DNA of 32,941 bases from Fodinibacter luteus (GCF_039541575.1 NZ_BAABGM010000018.1:1-32941); one strand, 5' to 3'; shown: positions 7,048 through 15,058, numbered from the stretch's first letter. Notes: generated by a model not told the origin, from the letters alone. Program-made: numbers and translations.

Positions 7048-8237
7048 CAGCCACCACCTCCGGGCACCCCACGCACGATCCGGCCCCACAGGCCGTGCTG
7101 CGTCGGTTCGTCGGGCTCGCCGTCGGCGCCGGCGATGACGGTCTCGTAGACGGCCATGACGCGGTCGGCGACGACCTCCCAGTCGAAGAGCCGGGCCCGT
7201 TCGCGACCGAGCCGGTGCAGCTCCTCCCGGCGACCGGGCGTGGCGAGCAGGTCGAGCACCGCCGTCGCGAGCCCCTCCGGGGAACCCGTCTCGAACAGGA
7301 TGCCGGTGCGCCCGCCGTCGAGGACGTCGGAGAAGGCGATGAGGTCCGAGGCGACGACCGGGGCCCCCGCCGCCATGGCCTCGACGAGGACGATGCCGAA
7401 GCTCTCGCCCCCGAGGTGCGGGGCGACGTAGGCGTCGACGGAGCGCAGCAGCGAGGCCTTGTCGGCGTCCGAGACGGTCCCGAGGGTCTCGACCGCGGTG
7501 GCGGCGCGCGGGTCGGCGGCCGCGAGCGCCTCCGCGGTGTCGCCGGGGCCGGCCACGAGCAGCCGCGCCCCGGGGTGCTCGTCGAGGACGGCGGGAAGCG
7601 CGCGCAGGGCGACGCCCAGGCCCTTGCGCGGCTCGTCGGCGCGCCCGACGAACGCCAGCGTGGGTCGCGCGGGCGTCCCGGTCCACGCCTCGGCCGGCGG
7701 CGCGCCCGCGAACCGGTCGACGTGGATGCCGTTCGGGATGATGAACGACTCGGCGTACAGGTAGCGCCGGATCGTCTCGCGGGCCTCCGCCGAGACCGTG
7801 ATCCGGCCGCGGATCTTCTCGAGCGAGGGGCGCAGCAGCGGGTGGGCCGCCTGGAGCGCCCGGGACCGGAGCATCGCCGAGTGGAAGGTGGCGACGACGG
7901 GCTCGTCCGTCGAGGCCCACAGCGCCATGAGCGACGCCGACGGGTTGATCGGCTCGTGGAGGTGGAGCACGTCGAAGCGGCCCGCCTCGAGCCACCGCGT
8001 GACCCGCGCCGAGGTGACCGGGCCGAAGGTGAGCCGGGCGACCGACCCGTTGTAGCGCACCGGAACCGGTCGTCCGGACGACGTGAAGTACGGGGGCACG
8101 TCGTCACCCTCGTCCGACGGGGCGAGCACCGACACGTCGTGCCCCTGGCCGATGAAGTACTCGGCGAGGTCGCGCACGTGGAACTGCACGCCGCCGGGCA
8201 CGCCCCAGGCGTACGGGCAGACCATCCCGATCCTCAC
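7047..8237 (-). CDS. pimA: PimA-like phosphatidylinositol alpha-mannosyltransferase (GT4)
   Basis: 396 aa. Predicted to transfer mannose from GDP-mannose to phosphatidylinositol on the inner face of the membrane, the first step of PIM synthesis. Visible features: glycine-rich N-terminal loop (VCPYAWGVPGGVQFHV, residues 6-21), H119 in TFHS (the position of the mycobacterial catalytic His), FVGRADEPRKG near 197-207 (donor phosphate binding), and the GT4 E-x7-E motif at E278-E286 (ESFGIVLVE). The GTG start overlaps the upstream stop (GTGA) and has GAGGAGG about 6 nt before it. Position after pgsA and patA matches the mycobacterial order, which supports the specific name beyond the general GT4 fold. 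Confidence 0.9.
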   Translation of the reverse strand: MRIGMVCPYAWGVPGGVQFHVRDLAEYFIGQGHDVSVLAPSDEGDDVPPYFTSSGRPVPVRYNGSVARLTFGPVTSARVTRWLEAGRFDVLHLHEPINPSASLMALWASTDEPVVATFHSAMLRSRALQAAHPLLRPSLEKIRGRITVSAEARETIRRYLYAESFIIPNGIHVDRFAGAPPAEAWTGTPARPTLAFVGRADEPRKGLGVALRALPAVLDEHPGARLLVAGPGDTAEALAAADPRAATAVETLGTVSDADKASLLRSVDAYVAPHLGGESFGIVLVEAMAAGAPVVASDLIAFSDVLDGGRTGILFETGSPEGLATAVLDLLATPGRREELHRLGRERARLFDWEVVADRVMAVYETVIAGADGEPDEPTQHGLWGRIVRGVPGGGG

Positions 8238-9175
8238 CGCACCTCCTCGGCGGCCCGCAGCCGGGTGGGGTCGAGGTCCTCGAGGAAGACCGCCTGCAGC
8301 ATGTGCCAGTCGCTCGTGTGCCGCGCGATGACCGCCCCGAGCACGTCGGCGCACGCCTGCGTCATCGCCGTCGCCCGCTCGCGGGTCGTGCCGCCGTCGG
8401 GCACGGCAACGGCCGGGTGGAACGTGATGACGATCCCCCAGCCCCGGCCGCGGCGTTCGTGGCGGATCGACACGGGGTGCAGCGGTCGCCGCTCGGCGAG
8501 GGCGAGCGCGGCCGGGCCGGGCGCCATCCGGGCCGGGTGCCCGCACAGGTCGACCTCCACGCCGCGGGCGGTGAGGTCGCGGTCGGCGAGGAGCGGGATG
8601 ATGCCGGGCCGGCGGGCGGCGTCGCGCAGCGCCGGGAACGGGTTGACGCCGCCGGTCAGCGGGATGATCGTCATCCCGAGCGACTCCCGGAAGGCGAGGA
8701 ACTCCTCGAAGACCTCCTCGGGCCGCAGCCGTTCCGCGACCGTCGTCACGGGGCCGAGGTGGGTCGTCCCCCAGGCCCCCGCGAGGTCCCAGTTGCCGAG
8801 GTGCCCGAGGAACGCGACGACCGACCCGCCCGCGGCGATGACCTCGCGGACCGGGCCGTCGCCCTCGACCCGCACCCGGTCGGCGAGGTCGTCGGGCCCG
8901 AGGTCCTGGAGCCGGAACGCCTCGCAGTAGTACCGCAGGTAGCGCCGCATGCCGTCGCGCACGAGGGCGTCCAGGGCCGTGGCGTCCAGCTCGGGACGCA
9001 CCCTGGAGTAGTTCGCGCGCATGCGCTCCGCCCCACCACGCCGCACGGTGAGGTCGGCGGCCCGGTCGAACACCGCGTAGGCGACGCGCTCCGGCATCCG
9101 GCGGACCGCCCGCCACCCGAGCCGGTGCCCGGCGAGGGCGAGCCGGTCGGCCGCCGTGGACGACCGCGCCCTCAC
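8234..9175 (-). CDS. PatA-like PIM acyltransferase (LpxL/HtrB fold)
   Basis: 313 aa, GTG start overlapping the pgsA stop (GTGA). It belongs to the LpxL/HtrB lysophospholipid acyltransferase family; the HX4D catalytic motif is seen at H125-D130 (HLGNWD). In mycobacteria the gene in this position, PatA, acylates the mannose of PIM1/PIM2 on the cytoplasmic membrane. The same role is inferred here from the flanking pgsA and pimA; the acyl donor and exact acceptor are not visible. It lacks the long N-terminal anchor of LpxL enzymes. The long open frame upstream of 9175 runs antisense-like through pgsA and was not used. Confidence 0.88.
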   Translation of the reverse strand: MRARSSTAADRLALAGHRLGWRAVRRMPERVAYAVFDRAADLTVRRGGAERMRANYSRVRPELDATALDALVRDGMRRYLRYYCEAFRLQDLGPDDLADRVRVEGDGPVREVIAAGGSVVAFLGHLGNWDLAGAWGTTHLGPVTTVAERLRPEEVFEEFLAFRESLGMTIIPLTGGVNPFPALRDAARRPGIIPLLADRDLTARGVEVDLCGHPARMAPGPAALALAERRPLHPVSIRHERRGRGWGIVITFHPAVAVPDGGTTRERATAMTQACADVLGAVIARHTSDWHMLQAVFLEDLDPTRLRAAEEVR

Positions 9176-9801
9176 GCGGCTTCCAGCGCCTGGCGACGCA
9201 CCTCGAGCATCCGCTGGACGACGGTGACGAGGCTCGCGAGCGCGAGGAGCGCCAGAACCACCCCGAGGACGGCCCAGGGCAGGTCGAGCAGGCCGGTGAG
9301 CCCGGTGGCGATGAGCACGACGACGAGCCGGTCCGCGCGCTCGGCGATGCCGACGTTCGCGGTCATGCCCAGCCCCTCGGCCCGCGCCTTGGCGTACGAG
9401 ACGACGCTGCCGAGGATGAGGCACGCCAGCGCCAGCCCGGCCATGACCGGGGCGAGCTCGCCGTCCTCGCGGCCCGCGCCGGCGAAGTAGAGCACGAGGC
9501 CGCCGAAGATGGCGGCGTCGCCGACCCGGTCGAGGGTGGAGTCGAGGTAGGCGCCCCACTTCCCGGACCGGCCGATCCGACGGGCCATGATGCCGTCGAG
9601 GGTGTCGGAGAAGACGAAGCCGGTGATGACGAGGGTGCCGATGAGCAGCTCACCTCGCGGGTAGAACGCGAGTGCCCCGAAGCACACGCCGAGGGTGCCG
9701 ATGATCGTGACGACGTCGGGGCTGATCCCGAGCCGGATGAGCACCGCCGCCACCGGGGTCAGCAGCTTGGTGGCGAAGGCGCGCGCGTATCGGTTCAGCA
9801 T
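9172..9801 (-). CDS. pgsA: CDP-alcohol phosphatidyltransferase, PgsA-type PI phosphate synthase
   Basis: 209 aa integral membrane enzyme. The CDP-alcohol phosphotransferase signature D-x2-D-G-x2-A-R-x8-G-x3-D-x3-D is complete at about residues 66-91 (DTLDGIMAR ... GAYLDSTLD). Several hydrophobic helices follow. In actinobacteria the enzyme in this operon joins CDP-diacylglycerol with inositol 1-phosphate to make phosphatidylinositol phosphate, precursor of PI and PIMs; that specificity is inferred from context. It is the first gene of pgsA-patA-pimA-lemA-like. A TACGCT -10-like box lies 9 nt before the ATG. Confidence 0.93.
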   Translation of the reverse strand: MLNRYARAFATKLLTPVAAVLIRLGISPDVVTIIGTLGVCFGALAFYPRGELLIGTLVITGFVFSDTLDGIMARRIGRSGKWGAYLDSTLDRVGDAAIFGGLVLYFAGAGREDGELAPVMAGLALACLILGSVVSYAKARAEGLGMTANVGIAERADRLVVVLIATGLTGLLDLPWAVLGVVLALLALASLVTVVQRMLEVRRQALEAA

Positions 9802-9810
9802 GGTGGGCCC

Positions 9811-9816
9811 AGCGTA
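9811..9816 (-). promoter_or_regulatory. Putative -10 box of the pgsA operon
   Basis: TACGCT on the minus strand ends 9 nt before the pgsA ATG, implying a leader of about 0-3 nt. It would drive the whole PIM operon. Confidence 0.4.
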
Positions 9817-9894
9817 GTGCGGAGCCGCAGCGGTGCTCGTCACACTCGCCGCGACCGCTTGTGCCGCGCGACCAAGTGGACAAATGTAGGGGCC

Positions 9895-12003
9895 ATGAAC
9901 GGCACGACACCCCAGGCCCCCACCGTCCACAGCACGACCGGCATCCGGAACGTCGTCCTCGTCGGACCGAGTGGGTCGGGGAAGTCCCGGCTGTTCGACC
10001 ACGTCGTCGACGCGGTCGTCCCCGGTCGCGCCCCCCGGGGGGAGCCCGAGCCCACGACGGGGCTGCGCGCCGCGACCGTCTCGACCGGCAAGGCGGTGGT
10101 CACCCTCATCGACGCCCCGGGCAACCCCGACTTCGTCGGGGAGGTGCGGGCGGGGCTGAGGGCGGCGGATGCCGCCCTCTTCGTCGTCTCGGCGGCCGAC
10201 GGCGCCGACGCCGCGAGCCGGGCCCTGTGGCACGAGTGCGCCCTCGTCGGGATGCCGCGGGCCGTCGTCGTCACCCAGCTCGACGCCCGTGACGCCGACT
10301 TCGCCGTGACGCTCGCTGACTGCCAGGCCCACTTCGGGTCCGGCATCCAACCGCTCGGCGTCCCGGTGCCCGGGGAGGCGGGCGCGGTCACCTCGATCGC
10401 CGACCTCCTCCTCGGCGAGGTCCACGACTACGCCGGGGGCGCCCGCACGGTGCGGCCGGCCGGTCCCGAGCACGCCGACGTCTTCGACACGTACCGGCCG
10501 GCCCTCATCGAGGGGATCATCGAGGAGTCCGAGGACGGTGGGCTCATGGACCGCTACCTCGAGGGCGAGGAGCTCGACTTCGAGACCCTCGAGAAGGACC
10601 TCCTCACGGCCGTCGCGCACGGCACGTTCCACCCCGTCCTGCCGCTGTCCGCCGAGACCGGGGCGGGCGTGGGGGTCCTGCTCCACCTCGTCGAGGCGGC
10701 GTTCCCGCACCCGGGGCTCCACCCCCTGCCGACGGTCCGGCCGGTCTCCGGCGGCGATGCGGTCGCCCTGACGCCCGACCCCGACGGCCCGCTCGTCGCC
10801 GAGGTCGTGCACACCGAGTCCGACGCCTACGTCGGGCACCTGTCCCTCGTGCGGGTGTTCTCCGGCACCCTGCGGGCCGACCGCCCCGTGCACGTCTCGG
10901 GCCACCTCGAGCTGCTCGGGGTGCCGACCGGCGAGGGGCACGCCGCCCACGACGACGACGTGCGCCCGGGCGCCCTCGCCGCACCCTTCGACGGTGAGCT
11001 GCTGCCGAAGTCCGAGGCGGTCGCCGGCGAGGTCGTCGTCGTGACCAAGCTCGCGAGCGCGCAGACCTCCGACACGATCTCCTCCCCCGACGCACCGCTC
11101 CTCGTCACGCCGTGGGCGCTGCCCGAGGCGCTGCTCCCGGCCGCGGTCGCCGCGGCCACGCGCGCCGACGAGGACCGGATGCCGGTCGCCTTCCGCGAGC
11201 TCGCCGCAGAGGACCCCTCGCTGCGGATCGAGCACGACGGCGCGACCGGCCAGGTCGTGCTGTGGACGACCGGTCCGGCCCACCTCGACCTCGTGCTCAG
11301 CCGGCTGCGCAGCCGCTTCAACGTCGGCGTCGAGCAGGTGCCCGTGCGGGTCGCCATGAAGGAGACGGCCGTGCGCCGGGCCGAGGCCCAGGGACGGCAC
11401 GTCAAGCAGTCCGGCGGGCACGGGCAGTTCGCCGTGTGCCACCTCGTCATGGAGCCGCTGCCCCGCGGGTCCGGCAACGAGTTCGACGAGGTCGTCGTCG
11501 GCGGAGCGGTGCCGCGGCAGTTCATCGGCAGCGTCGAGAAGGGCGTCCACACCCAGCTCGGGAAGGGGCTGCTCGCCGGCTGGCCGGTCGTCGACGTCAA
11601 GGTCACCCTGACCGACGGCAAGGCGCACTCGGTCGACTCCTCCGACGTCGCGTTCCAGACCGCCGCGGGGATCGCCCTGCGCGAGATGGCCTCGGAGAGC
11701 ACGATGTGCCTCCTCGAGCCCATCGACACCGTGACGGTGACCGTCGACGACGACTACCTCGGCGCGGTCATGACCGACATCGGCACCCGCCGTGGGCAGA
11801 TCCTCGGGTCGGCCCCGGCCGAGGGCGAGCTGGGCCGCTCGGTGCTCGAGGCGGCCGTGCCCCAGCTCGAGCTGCTCGACTACGCCATCTCGCTGCGCTC
11901 GCTCGCCCACGGCACGGGCACCTTCCACCGCGAGTACCGCAACCACGAGCAGCTCCCCGACCGGCTCGCGAAGGACCACATCGGCAGCCCCCGCCACGGC
12001 TGA
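9895..12003 (+). CDS. Elongation factor G-like GTPase (EF-G2 type)
   Basis: 702 aa with the full EF-G layout: GTPase domain, beta-barrel domain II (about 290-390), then domains III, IV and V (ending LAHGTGTFHREYRNHEQ). The nucleotide site differs from true EF-G: the P-loop is GPSGSGKS (24-31) instead of GHIDAGKT, G3 is DAPG (73-76), and G4 is TQLD (127-130) instead of NKxD. This matches the EF-G2/FusA2 paralogue group of actinobacteria, whose role is not settled and which is not the main translocase. It is divergent from pgsA (93 bp) and convergent with the HIT gene. AGGGG lies about 4 nt before the ATG. I avoid a gene symbol because function is uncertain. Confidence 0.9.
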   Translation: MNGTTPQAPTVHSTTGIRNVVLVGPSGSGKSRLFDHVVDAVVPGRAPRGEPEPTTGLRAATVSTGKAVVTLIDAPGNPDFVGEVRAGLRAADAALFVVSAADGADAASRALWHECALVGMPRAVVVTQLDARDADFAVTLADCQAHFGSGIQPLGVPVPGEAGAVTSIADLLLGEVHDYAGGARTVRPAGPEHADVFDTYRPALIEGIIEESEDGGLMDRYLEGEELDFETLEKDLLTAVAHGTFHPVLPLSAETGAGVGVLLHLVEAAFPHPGLHPLPTVRPVSGGDAVALTPDPDGPLVAEVVHTESDAYVGHLSLVRVFSGTLRADRPVHVSGHLELLGVPTGEGHAAHDDDVRPGALAAPFDGELLPKSEAVAGEVVVVTKLASAQTSDTISSPDAPLLVTPWALPEALLPAAVAAATRADEDRMPVAFRELAAEDPSLRIEHDGATGQVVLWTTGPAHLDLVLSRLRSRFNVGVEQVPVRVAMKETAVRRAEAQGRHVKQSGGHGQFAVCHLVMEPLPRGSGNEFDEVVVGGAVPRQFIGSVEKGVHTQLGKGLLAGWPVVDVKVTLTDGKAHSVDSSDVAFQTAAGIALREMASESTMCLLEPIDTVTVTVDDDYLGAVMTDIGTRRGQILGSAPAEGELGRSVLEAAVPQLELLDYAISLRSLAHGTGTFHREYRNHEQLPDRLAKDHIGSPRHG

Positions 12004-12025
12004 CCCATCGGTTGACGCCGGCGTC

Positions 12026-12053
12026 GGGGCGATGGTCGCGGCGTCGGGCCGGC
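12026..12053. repeat. Intergenic direct repeat, copy 1
   Basis: GGGGCGATGGTCGCGGCG followed by TCGGGCCGGC, repeated at 12059-12087 with one inserted C. It lies between the convergent ends of the EF-G2-like and HIT genes. Confidence 0.85.
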
Positions 12054-12058
12054 CGGCC

Positions 12059-12087
12059 GGGGCGATCGGTCGCGGCGTCGGGCCGGC
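12059..12087. repeat. Intergenic direct repeat, copy 2
   Basis: Second copy, one base longer than 12026-12053, in the 104-bp convergent gap between the EF-G2-like and HIT genes. A shorter echo (GCGTCGG/GCCGTCGG) lies on both sides. Confidence 0.85.
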
Positions 12088-12107
12088 TGGTCACGCCGTC
12101 GGAGCGG

Positions 12108-12647
12108 TCAGGCGGGCCAGTGCTCGACGAGGCGGGCCCGGACGTCCTCGAGGAGCATCGGGAGCGCCTTGGTGCGGGCGATGATCGGCAGGAAGTTCGC
12201 GTCACCGCCCCAGCGCGGCACGACGTGCTGGTGCAGGTGCGCGGCGACGCCGGCCCCGGCCACGGCGCCCTGGTTCATCCCGAGGTTGAAGCCCATCGGC
12301 GCCGAGGCCGACTCGAGGGCCCGGATCGCCGCCTTCGTCAGGGCGGTGAACTCCGCGGTCTCGTCGTCGGTGAGGTCGACGTAGAGCGCGACGTGCCGGT
12401 AGGGGCAGACGAGGACGTGCCCCGGGTTGTACGGGAAGAGGTTGAGGACGACGTAGCAGTGCTCGCCGCGGTGCACGATGAGCCCCTCGGCGTCGTCCCT
12501 GGCGGGCGCCGCGCAGAAGGGGCACCCGTCGCCGCCGCCCGGGTCGGGCCGGTCACCGGCGATGTAGACCATCCGGTGCGGGGTCCACAGGCGCTCGAAC
12601 CCGTCGCCCTCACCGGGGAAGTGAGCGGGGTCCTCGTGCGCCGGCAT
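12108..12647 (-). CDS. HIT-family nucleotide hydrolase/phosphorylase
   Basis: 179 aa. The histidine triad H137-L-H139-Q-H141 (HLHQHVVPRW) is intact and an N-terminal CPFC (42-45) may bind zinc. HIT enzymes act on dinucleoside polyphosphates or nucleotidyl adducts. The gene sits between thrS and pgsA in most actinobacteria, and the mycobacterial orthologue (Rv2613c) is an Ap4A phosphorylase, so that activity is plausible; aminoacyl-tRNA synthetases can make Ap4A. The ATG has TAGGAT exactly 6 nt upstream, suggesting a leaderless mRNA. Confidence 0.93.
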   Translation of the reverse strand: MPAHEDPAHFPGEGDGFERLWTPHRMVYIAGDRPDPGGGDGCPFCAAPARDDAEGLIVHRGEHCYVVLNLFPYNPGHVLVCPYRHVALYVDLTDDETAEFTALTKAAIRALESASAPMGFNLGMNQGAVAGAGVAAHLHQHVVPRWGGDANFLPIIARTKALPMLLEDVRARLVEHWPA

Positions 12648-12653
12648 GCCCCG

Positions 12654-12659
12654 ATCCTA
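12654..12659 (-). promoter_or_regulatory. Putative -10 box of the HIT gene (leaderless)
   Basis: TAGGAT on the minus strand, 6 nt before the ATG, with no Shine-Dalgarno in between. Confidence 0.55.
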
Positions 12660-12700
12660 GGCGCGACACCCGGACCCCGGGCTCGGGTGCGAGTGGTCGG

Positions 12701-12719
12701 ATCGCCCGGAGAGGGCGAT
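12701..12719 (-). terminator. Hairpin after the SDR gene
   Basis: ATCGCCC (12701-12707) and GGGCGAT (12713-12719) form a perfect 7-bp stem with a 5-nt loop, 6 nt after the SDR stop on the minus strand. No T-run follows, as is common in high-GC actinobacteria. A second C/G-rich hairpin (CACCCG/CGGGTG) lies at about 12667-12689. Confidence 0.5.
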
Positions 12720-12725
12720 GCTCGC

Positions 12726-13547
12726 TCAGCGCAGGTGACTCGCGCCGTTGAAGTCGAGCACGGCGCCGCTCGCCCACTCGGCGCCGGGCTCGGCGAGGCA
12801 GACGATCGCGGCGGCCACCTCCTCCGGGAGGGCCACGCGGTGGAACGGGCTCTGCGCCCGCGTGCGCTGCCCCGCCTCGCCCGCCAGGGCCGCACCGGCC
12901 ATGTCGGTCTCGATGAAGCCCGGGGCGATGCTCGTCACCGCGATGCCGTGGGGGGCGAGCCGCTGGGCCATCGACTGCCCGAACGCGTGCAGGCCCGCCT
13001 TGCTCGCGCCGTAGGCGGGGATGTCCGGCTCGCCGCGGTAGGCCCCGCGCGAGCCGACGTTGACGACCCGGCCGACCGGCACCCCGTCGGCGGGGGGCAC
13101 GTCGATCATCTGCCGGGCCACGCACCACGTGAGGTTGGCCGGCCCGAGGAGGTTGGTCGCGAGGGTGCGCTGCCACACCGCCACCCAGTCCTCGTAGTCC
13201 GTGTCCTCGAGCGGGTGGTCGCCCCGGCGGCTCCCCCGGCCCCCCGGTGGCGCGACGATCATCGCAGCGTTGTTGACGAGCACGTCGACCCGGCCGAGGG
13301 CGCCGGCGGCCGCGTCGGCGAGGCGGCGCACGGCATCCGGGTCGGAGAGGTCCCCTGCGAGCACGGCGTGGCCCGGTCCGGGGAGGCCCTGGAGGACGGC
13401 TTCGGCCCGGGCGAGGGAGTCGGGCGAGCGGTGGTGCACGACGACACGGTCACCGCGCTCGGCGAACGCGCGGGCGACGGCGGCGCCGACACCGCGCGAG
13501 GCCCCCGTGACGAGGACCCCACGCGAGGGGACGTCAGCCTGGCTCAT
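12726..13547 (-). CDS. Short-chain dehydrogenase/reductase (SDR)
   Basis: 273 aa classical SDR. NAD(P)-binding TGASRGVG at 14-21, NNAA at 92-95, and catalytic S166, Y179 and K183 (YGASK). A short insert rich in Gly/Arg/Asp (about 100-117) precedes helix 4. APGFIETDMA near the substrate loop is typical of 3-ketoacyl-reductase-like SDRs, but the substrate cannot be assigned. TAGGGT lies exactly 6 nt before the ATG (leaderless pattern). It is divergent from the AraC gene (44 bp), so the two may share regulation. Confidence 0.9.
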   Translation of the reverse strand: MSQADVPSRGVLVTGASRGVGAAVARAFAERGDRVVVHHRSPDSLARAEAVLQGLPGPGHAVLAGDLSDPDAVRRLADAAAGALGRVDVLVNNAAMIVAPPGGRGSRRGDHPLEDTDYEDWVAVWQRTLATNLLGPANLTWCVARQMIDVPPADGVPVGRVVNVGSRGAYRGEPDIPAYGASKAGLHAFGQSMAQRLAPHGIAVTSIAPGFIETDMAGAALAGEAGQRTRAQSPFHRVALPEEVAAAIVCLAEPGAEWASGAVLDFNGASHLR

Positions 13548-13553
13548 CCGGCC

Positions 13554-13559
13554 ACCCTA
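13554..13559 (-). promoter_or_regulatory. Putative -10 box of the SDR gene (leaderless)
   Basis: TAGGGT on the minus strand, 6 nt before the SDR ATG. It is part of a 44-bp divergent promoter region shared with the AraC gene. Confidence 0.5.
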
Positions 13560-13579
13560 CTGACGTCTGCGGGTCGTGC

Positions 13580-13585
13580 CAGACT
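13580..13585 (+). promoter_or_regulatory. Putative -10 box of the AraC gene
   Basis: CAGACT, 6 nt before the ATG. It has A and T at the two most conserved -10 positions but C instead of the first T. Confidence 0.3.
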
Positions 13586-13591
13586 CGGCGG

Positions 13592-14098
13592 ATGCCGGTC
13601 CCGCCGAGCCGCCACCTCCTGCGTGCGCGCGACCTCGCCGACGGCCGCTACGCCGAGCCGCTCACGGTGGCCGACCTCGCGGCCGCGGCGCGCCTGTCCC
13701 CCGCGCACTTCAGCCGGGAGTTCCGCAAGGCCTTCGGCGAGTCGCCCCACCAGTACCTCCTGACCCGTCGCCTCGAGCGCGCCGCGGCACTGCTGCGCTC
13801 GACGGACTGGTCCGTCGCGCGGGTCTGTGTCTCCGTCGGGCTGACGAGCATCGGCTCGTTCACCGTGAGCTTCCGGCGGATGTTCGGGATGCCGCCCACG
13901 GCCTACCGCGCCGCCCACCCGCCCGCGGCAGACGTGGCGCGCGTCCCGGCGTGCGTCGTGCGCGCGTGGGGCCGGCCGCAGGTGCGCACGTTTCGAGAAG
14001 ACGCGCGCACCCCCGCGGCGGTGGACTGGGGGACGCCCGGCAGGAGGGCCGGGACCACCATCACGAGCAGCACCGCACGAGAGGGAGAACGCACATGA
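13592..14098 (+). CDS. Small AraC-family regulator (DNA-binding domain only)
   Basis: 168 aa. Residues about 8-110 hold the two helix-turn-helix motifs of the AraC/XylS domain (LTVADLAAAARLSPAHFSRE ... VGLTSIGSFTVSFRRMFG, each given in part) ending PPTAYR. No cupin-like effector domain is present; only a ~55-residue arginine-rich tail follows. Its stop overlaps the VOC gene start (ATGA), so the two are coupled. Such AraC-VOC pairs are common in actinobacteria; the VOC protein may be its target or effector partner, which is inference. Confidence 0.9.
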   Translation: MPVPPSRHLLRARDLADGRYAEPLTVADLAAAARLSPAHFSREFRKAFGESPHQYLLTRRLERAAALLRSTDWSVARVCVSVGLTSIGSFTVSFRRMFGMPPTAYRAAHPPAADVARVPACVVRAWGRPQVRTFREDARTPAAVDWGTPGRRAGTTITSSTAREGERT

Positions 14099-14520
14099 TC
14101 CGCATCGCCACCGCCCAGCTCTGGGTCCACGACCAGGACGAGGCGCTGAAGTACTGGACCGACCGGGTCGGGTTCGAGGTGCGCTCGGACGTCACCGTCG
14201 CCGAGATGGGGAACTTCCGCTGGCTCACCGTGGGCCCACCCGGACAGACCGACGTGGCCATCGTGCTCATGGCGATCCCCGGCCCGCCGATGGTCGACCC
14301 CGCCACCGACGAGCAGCTGCGCGACCTCATGGGCAAGGGTCTGGCCGGCACCGTCTTCCTCACGACCGACGACTGCCGCCGCACCCATGCCGAGCTCAAG
14401 GAGCGGGGCGTGGAGTTCATCGGGGAGCCCGAGGAGCAGCTCTACGGCATCGACGTCGGGTTCCGCGACCCGTCGGGCAACAACGTGCGCCTGAGCCAGC
14501 TCAACGCGGACTTCGGCTGA
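14095..14520 (+). CDS. VOC (glyoxalase/bleomycin-resistance fold) protein
   Basis: 141 aa. One VOC module made of two beta-alpha-beta-beta-beta units (start IATAQLWVHDQDEALKYW; end GIDVGFRDPSGNNVRLSQ). The residues where metal-binding His and Glu usually sit look replaced (Gln near the first strand, Arg in NNVRLSQ), so a catalytic glyoxalase is doubtful and ligand binding or sequestration is equally possible. GAGGGAG lies upstream of the ATG, which overlaps the AraC stop. The 3' end overlaps the convergent GNAT gene by 20 bp. Confidence 0.88.
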   Translation: MIRIATAQLWVHDQDEALKYWTDRVGFEVRSDVTVAEMGNFRWLTVGPPGQTDVAIVLMAIPGPPMVDPATDEQLRDLMGKGLAGTVFLTTDDCRRTHAELKERGVEFIGEPEEQLYGIDVGFRDPSGNNVRLSQLNADFG

Positions 14521-14980
14521 GCCGCAGCTCGAGGAGCCCGTCGTCCGGCTGGGCGAACCCGACCTGCTCGTAGAGCTCCCGGGCCTCGTCGGCGGCCTCG
14601 ACCTGCATCCGCCGCACGTCGTGCTCGCCGCACCACCCGACCATGGCCCGCACGAGGGCCTCCCCGACGCCGCGGCCCCGTGCCGCCTCGGTGACGTAGA
14701 GGAAGCCGAGGTGCATCCACGCGTCGGCGGGGCGCCGCCGCGGGGTCGGCAGCTCGTGCACGACGGTGCCGTGGATCGTGCCGAGGGGGGTGTGGCGCCC
14801 GTCCTCGGCGAGGAGGGTGCACCTGGCCCGGTCGCGCAGCCACGCGTCGGCGAAGGTGTCGAGGTAGCGGGGCGGGACGTGCTGTCCCCACTCGCGCTCG
14901 GCCTGGAGGTGCAGCGCCGCGACCGCGAAGGCGTCGGTGGGCACGGCCTCGCGCACCCTGGGCGTGGCGTCGCTGTCCAT
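14501..14980 (-). CDS. GNAT family N-acetyltransferase
   Basis: 159 aa. The acetyl-CoA pyrophosphate-binding loop R/Q-x-x-G-x-G/A is at RGRGVG (about 104-109) after strand FLYVTEAA, and the C-terminal LYEQVGF is the usual GNAT motif B. The substrate is unknown. It converges on the VOC gene with a 20-bp overlap. CACACT lies 6 nt before the ATG, a weak leaderless promoter. Confidence 0.9.
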   Translation of the reverse strand: MDSDATPRVREAVPTDAFAVAALHLQAEREWGQHVPPRYLDTFADAWLRDRARCTLLAEDGRHTPLGTIHGTVVHELPTPRRRPADAWMHLGFLYVTEAARGRGVGEALVRAMVGWCGEHDVRRMQVEAADEARELYEQVGFAQPDDGLLELRLSRSPR

Positions 14981-14986
14981 GGACCC

Positions 14987-14992
14987 AGTGTG
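14987..14992 (-). promoter_or_regulatory. Putative -10 box of the GNAT gene
   Basis: CACACT on the minus strand, 6 nt before the ATG; weak match but the same spacing as the other leaderless starts here. Confidence 0.3.
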
Positions 14993-15025
14993 GCCCGTGG
15001 CCCCGGTTCCCCGCCGTGAAAGGGT

Positions 15026-15058
15026 GAGGCCCCGGGAAGTATGAGTTCCCGGGGCCTC
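15026..15058. terminator. 13-bp perfect inverted repeat, terminator-like
   Basis: GAGGCCCCGGGAA (15026-15038) and TTCCCGGGGCCTC (15046-15058) with a 7-nt loop GTATGAG. On the minus strand ACCCTTT follows, a weak T-run. It would end transcription coming from thrS or from a transcript inside the intergenic region, before the GNAT promoter. Confidence 0.5.

Noticed and set aside
15011..15024. CCCTTTCACGGCGG on the minus strand, like the anticodon arm of tRNA-Glu
   Set aside because: There is no acceptor, D arm or TTCGANTCC T loop around it, so at most it is a tiny relic or chance match.
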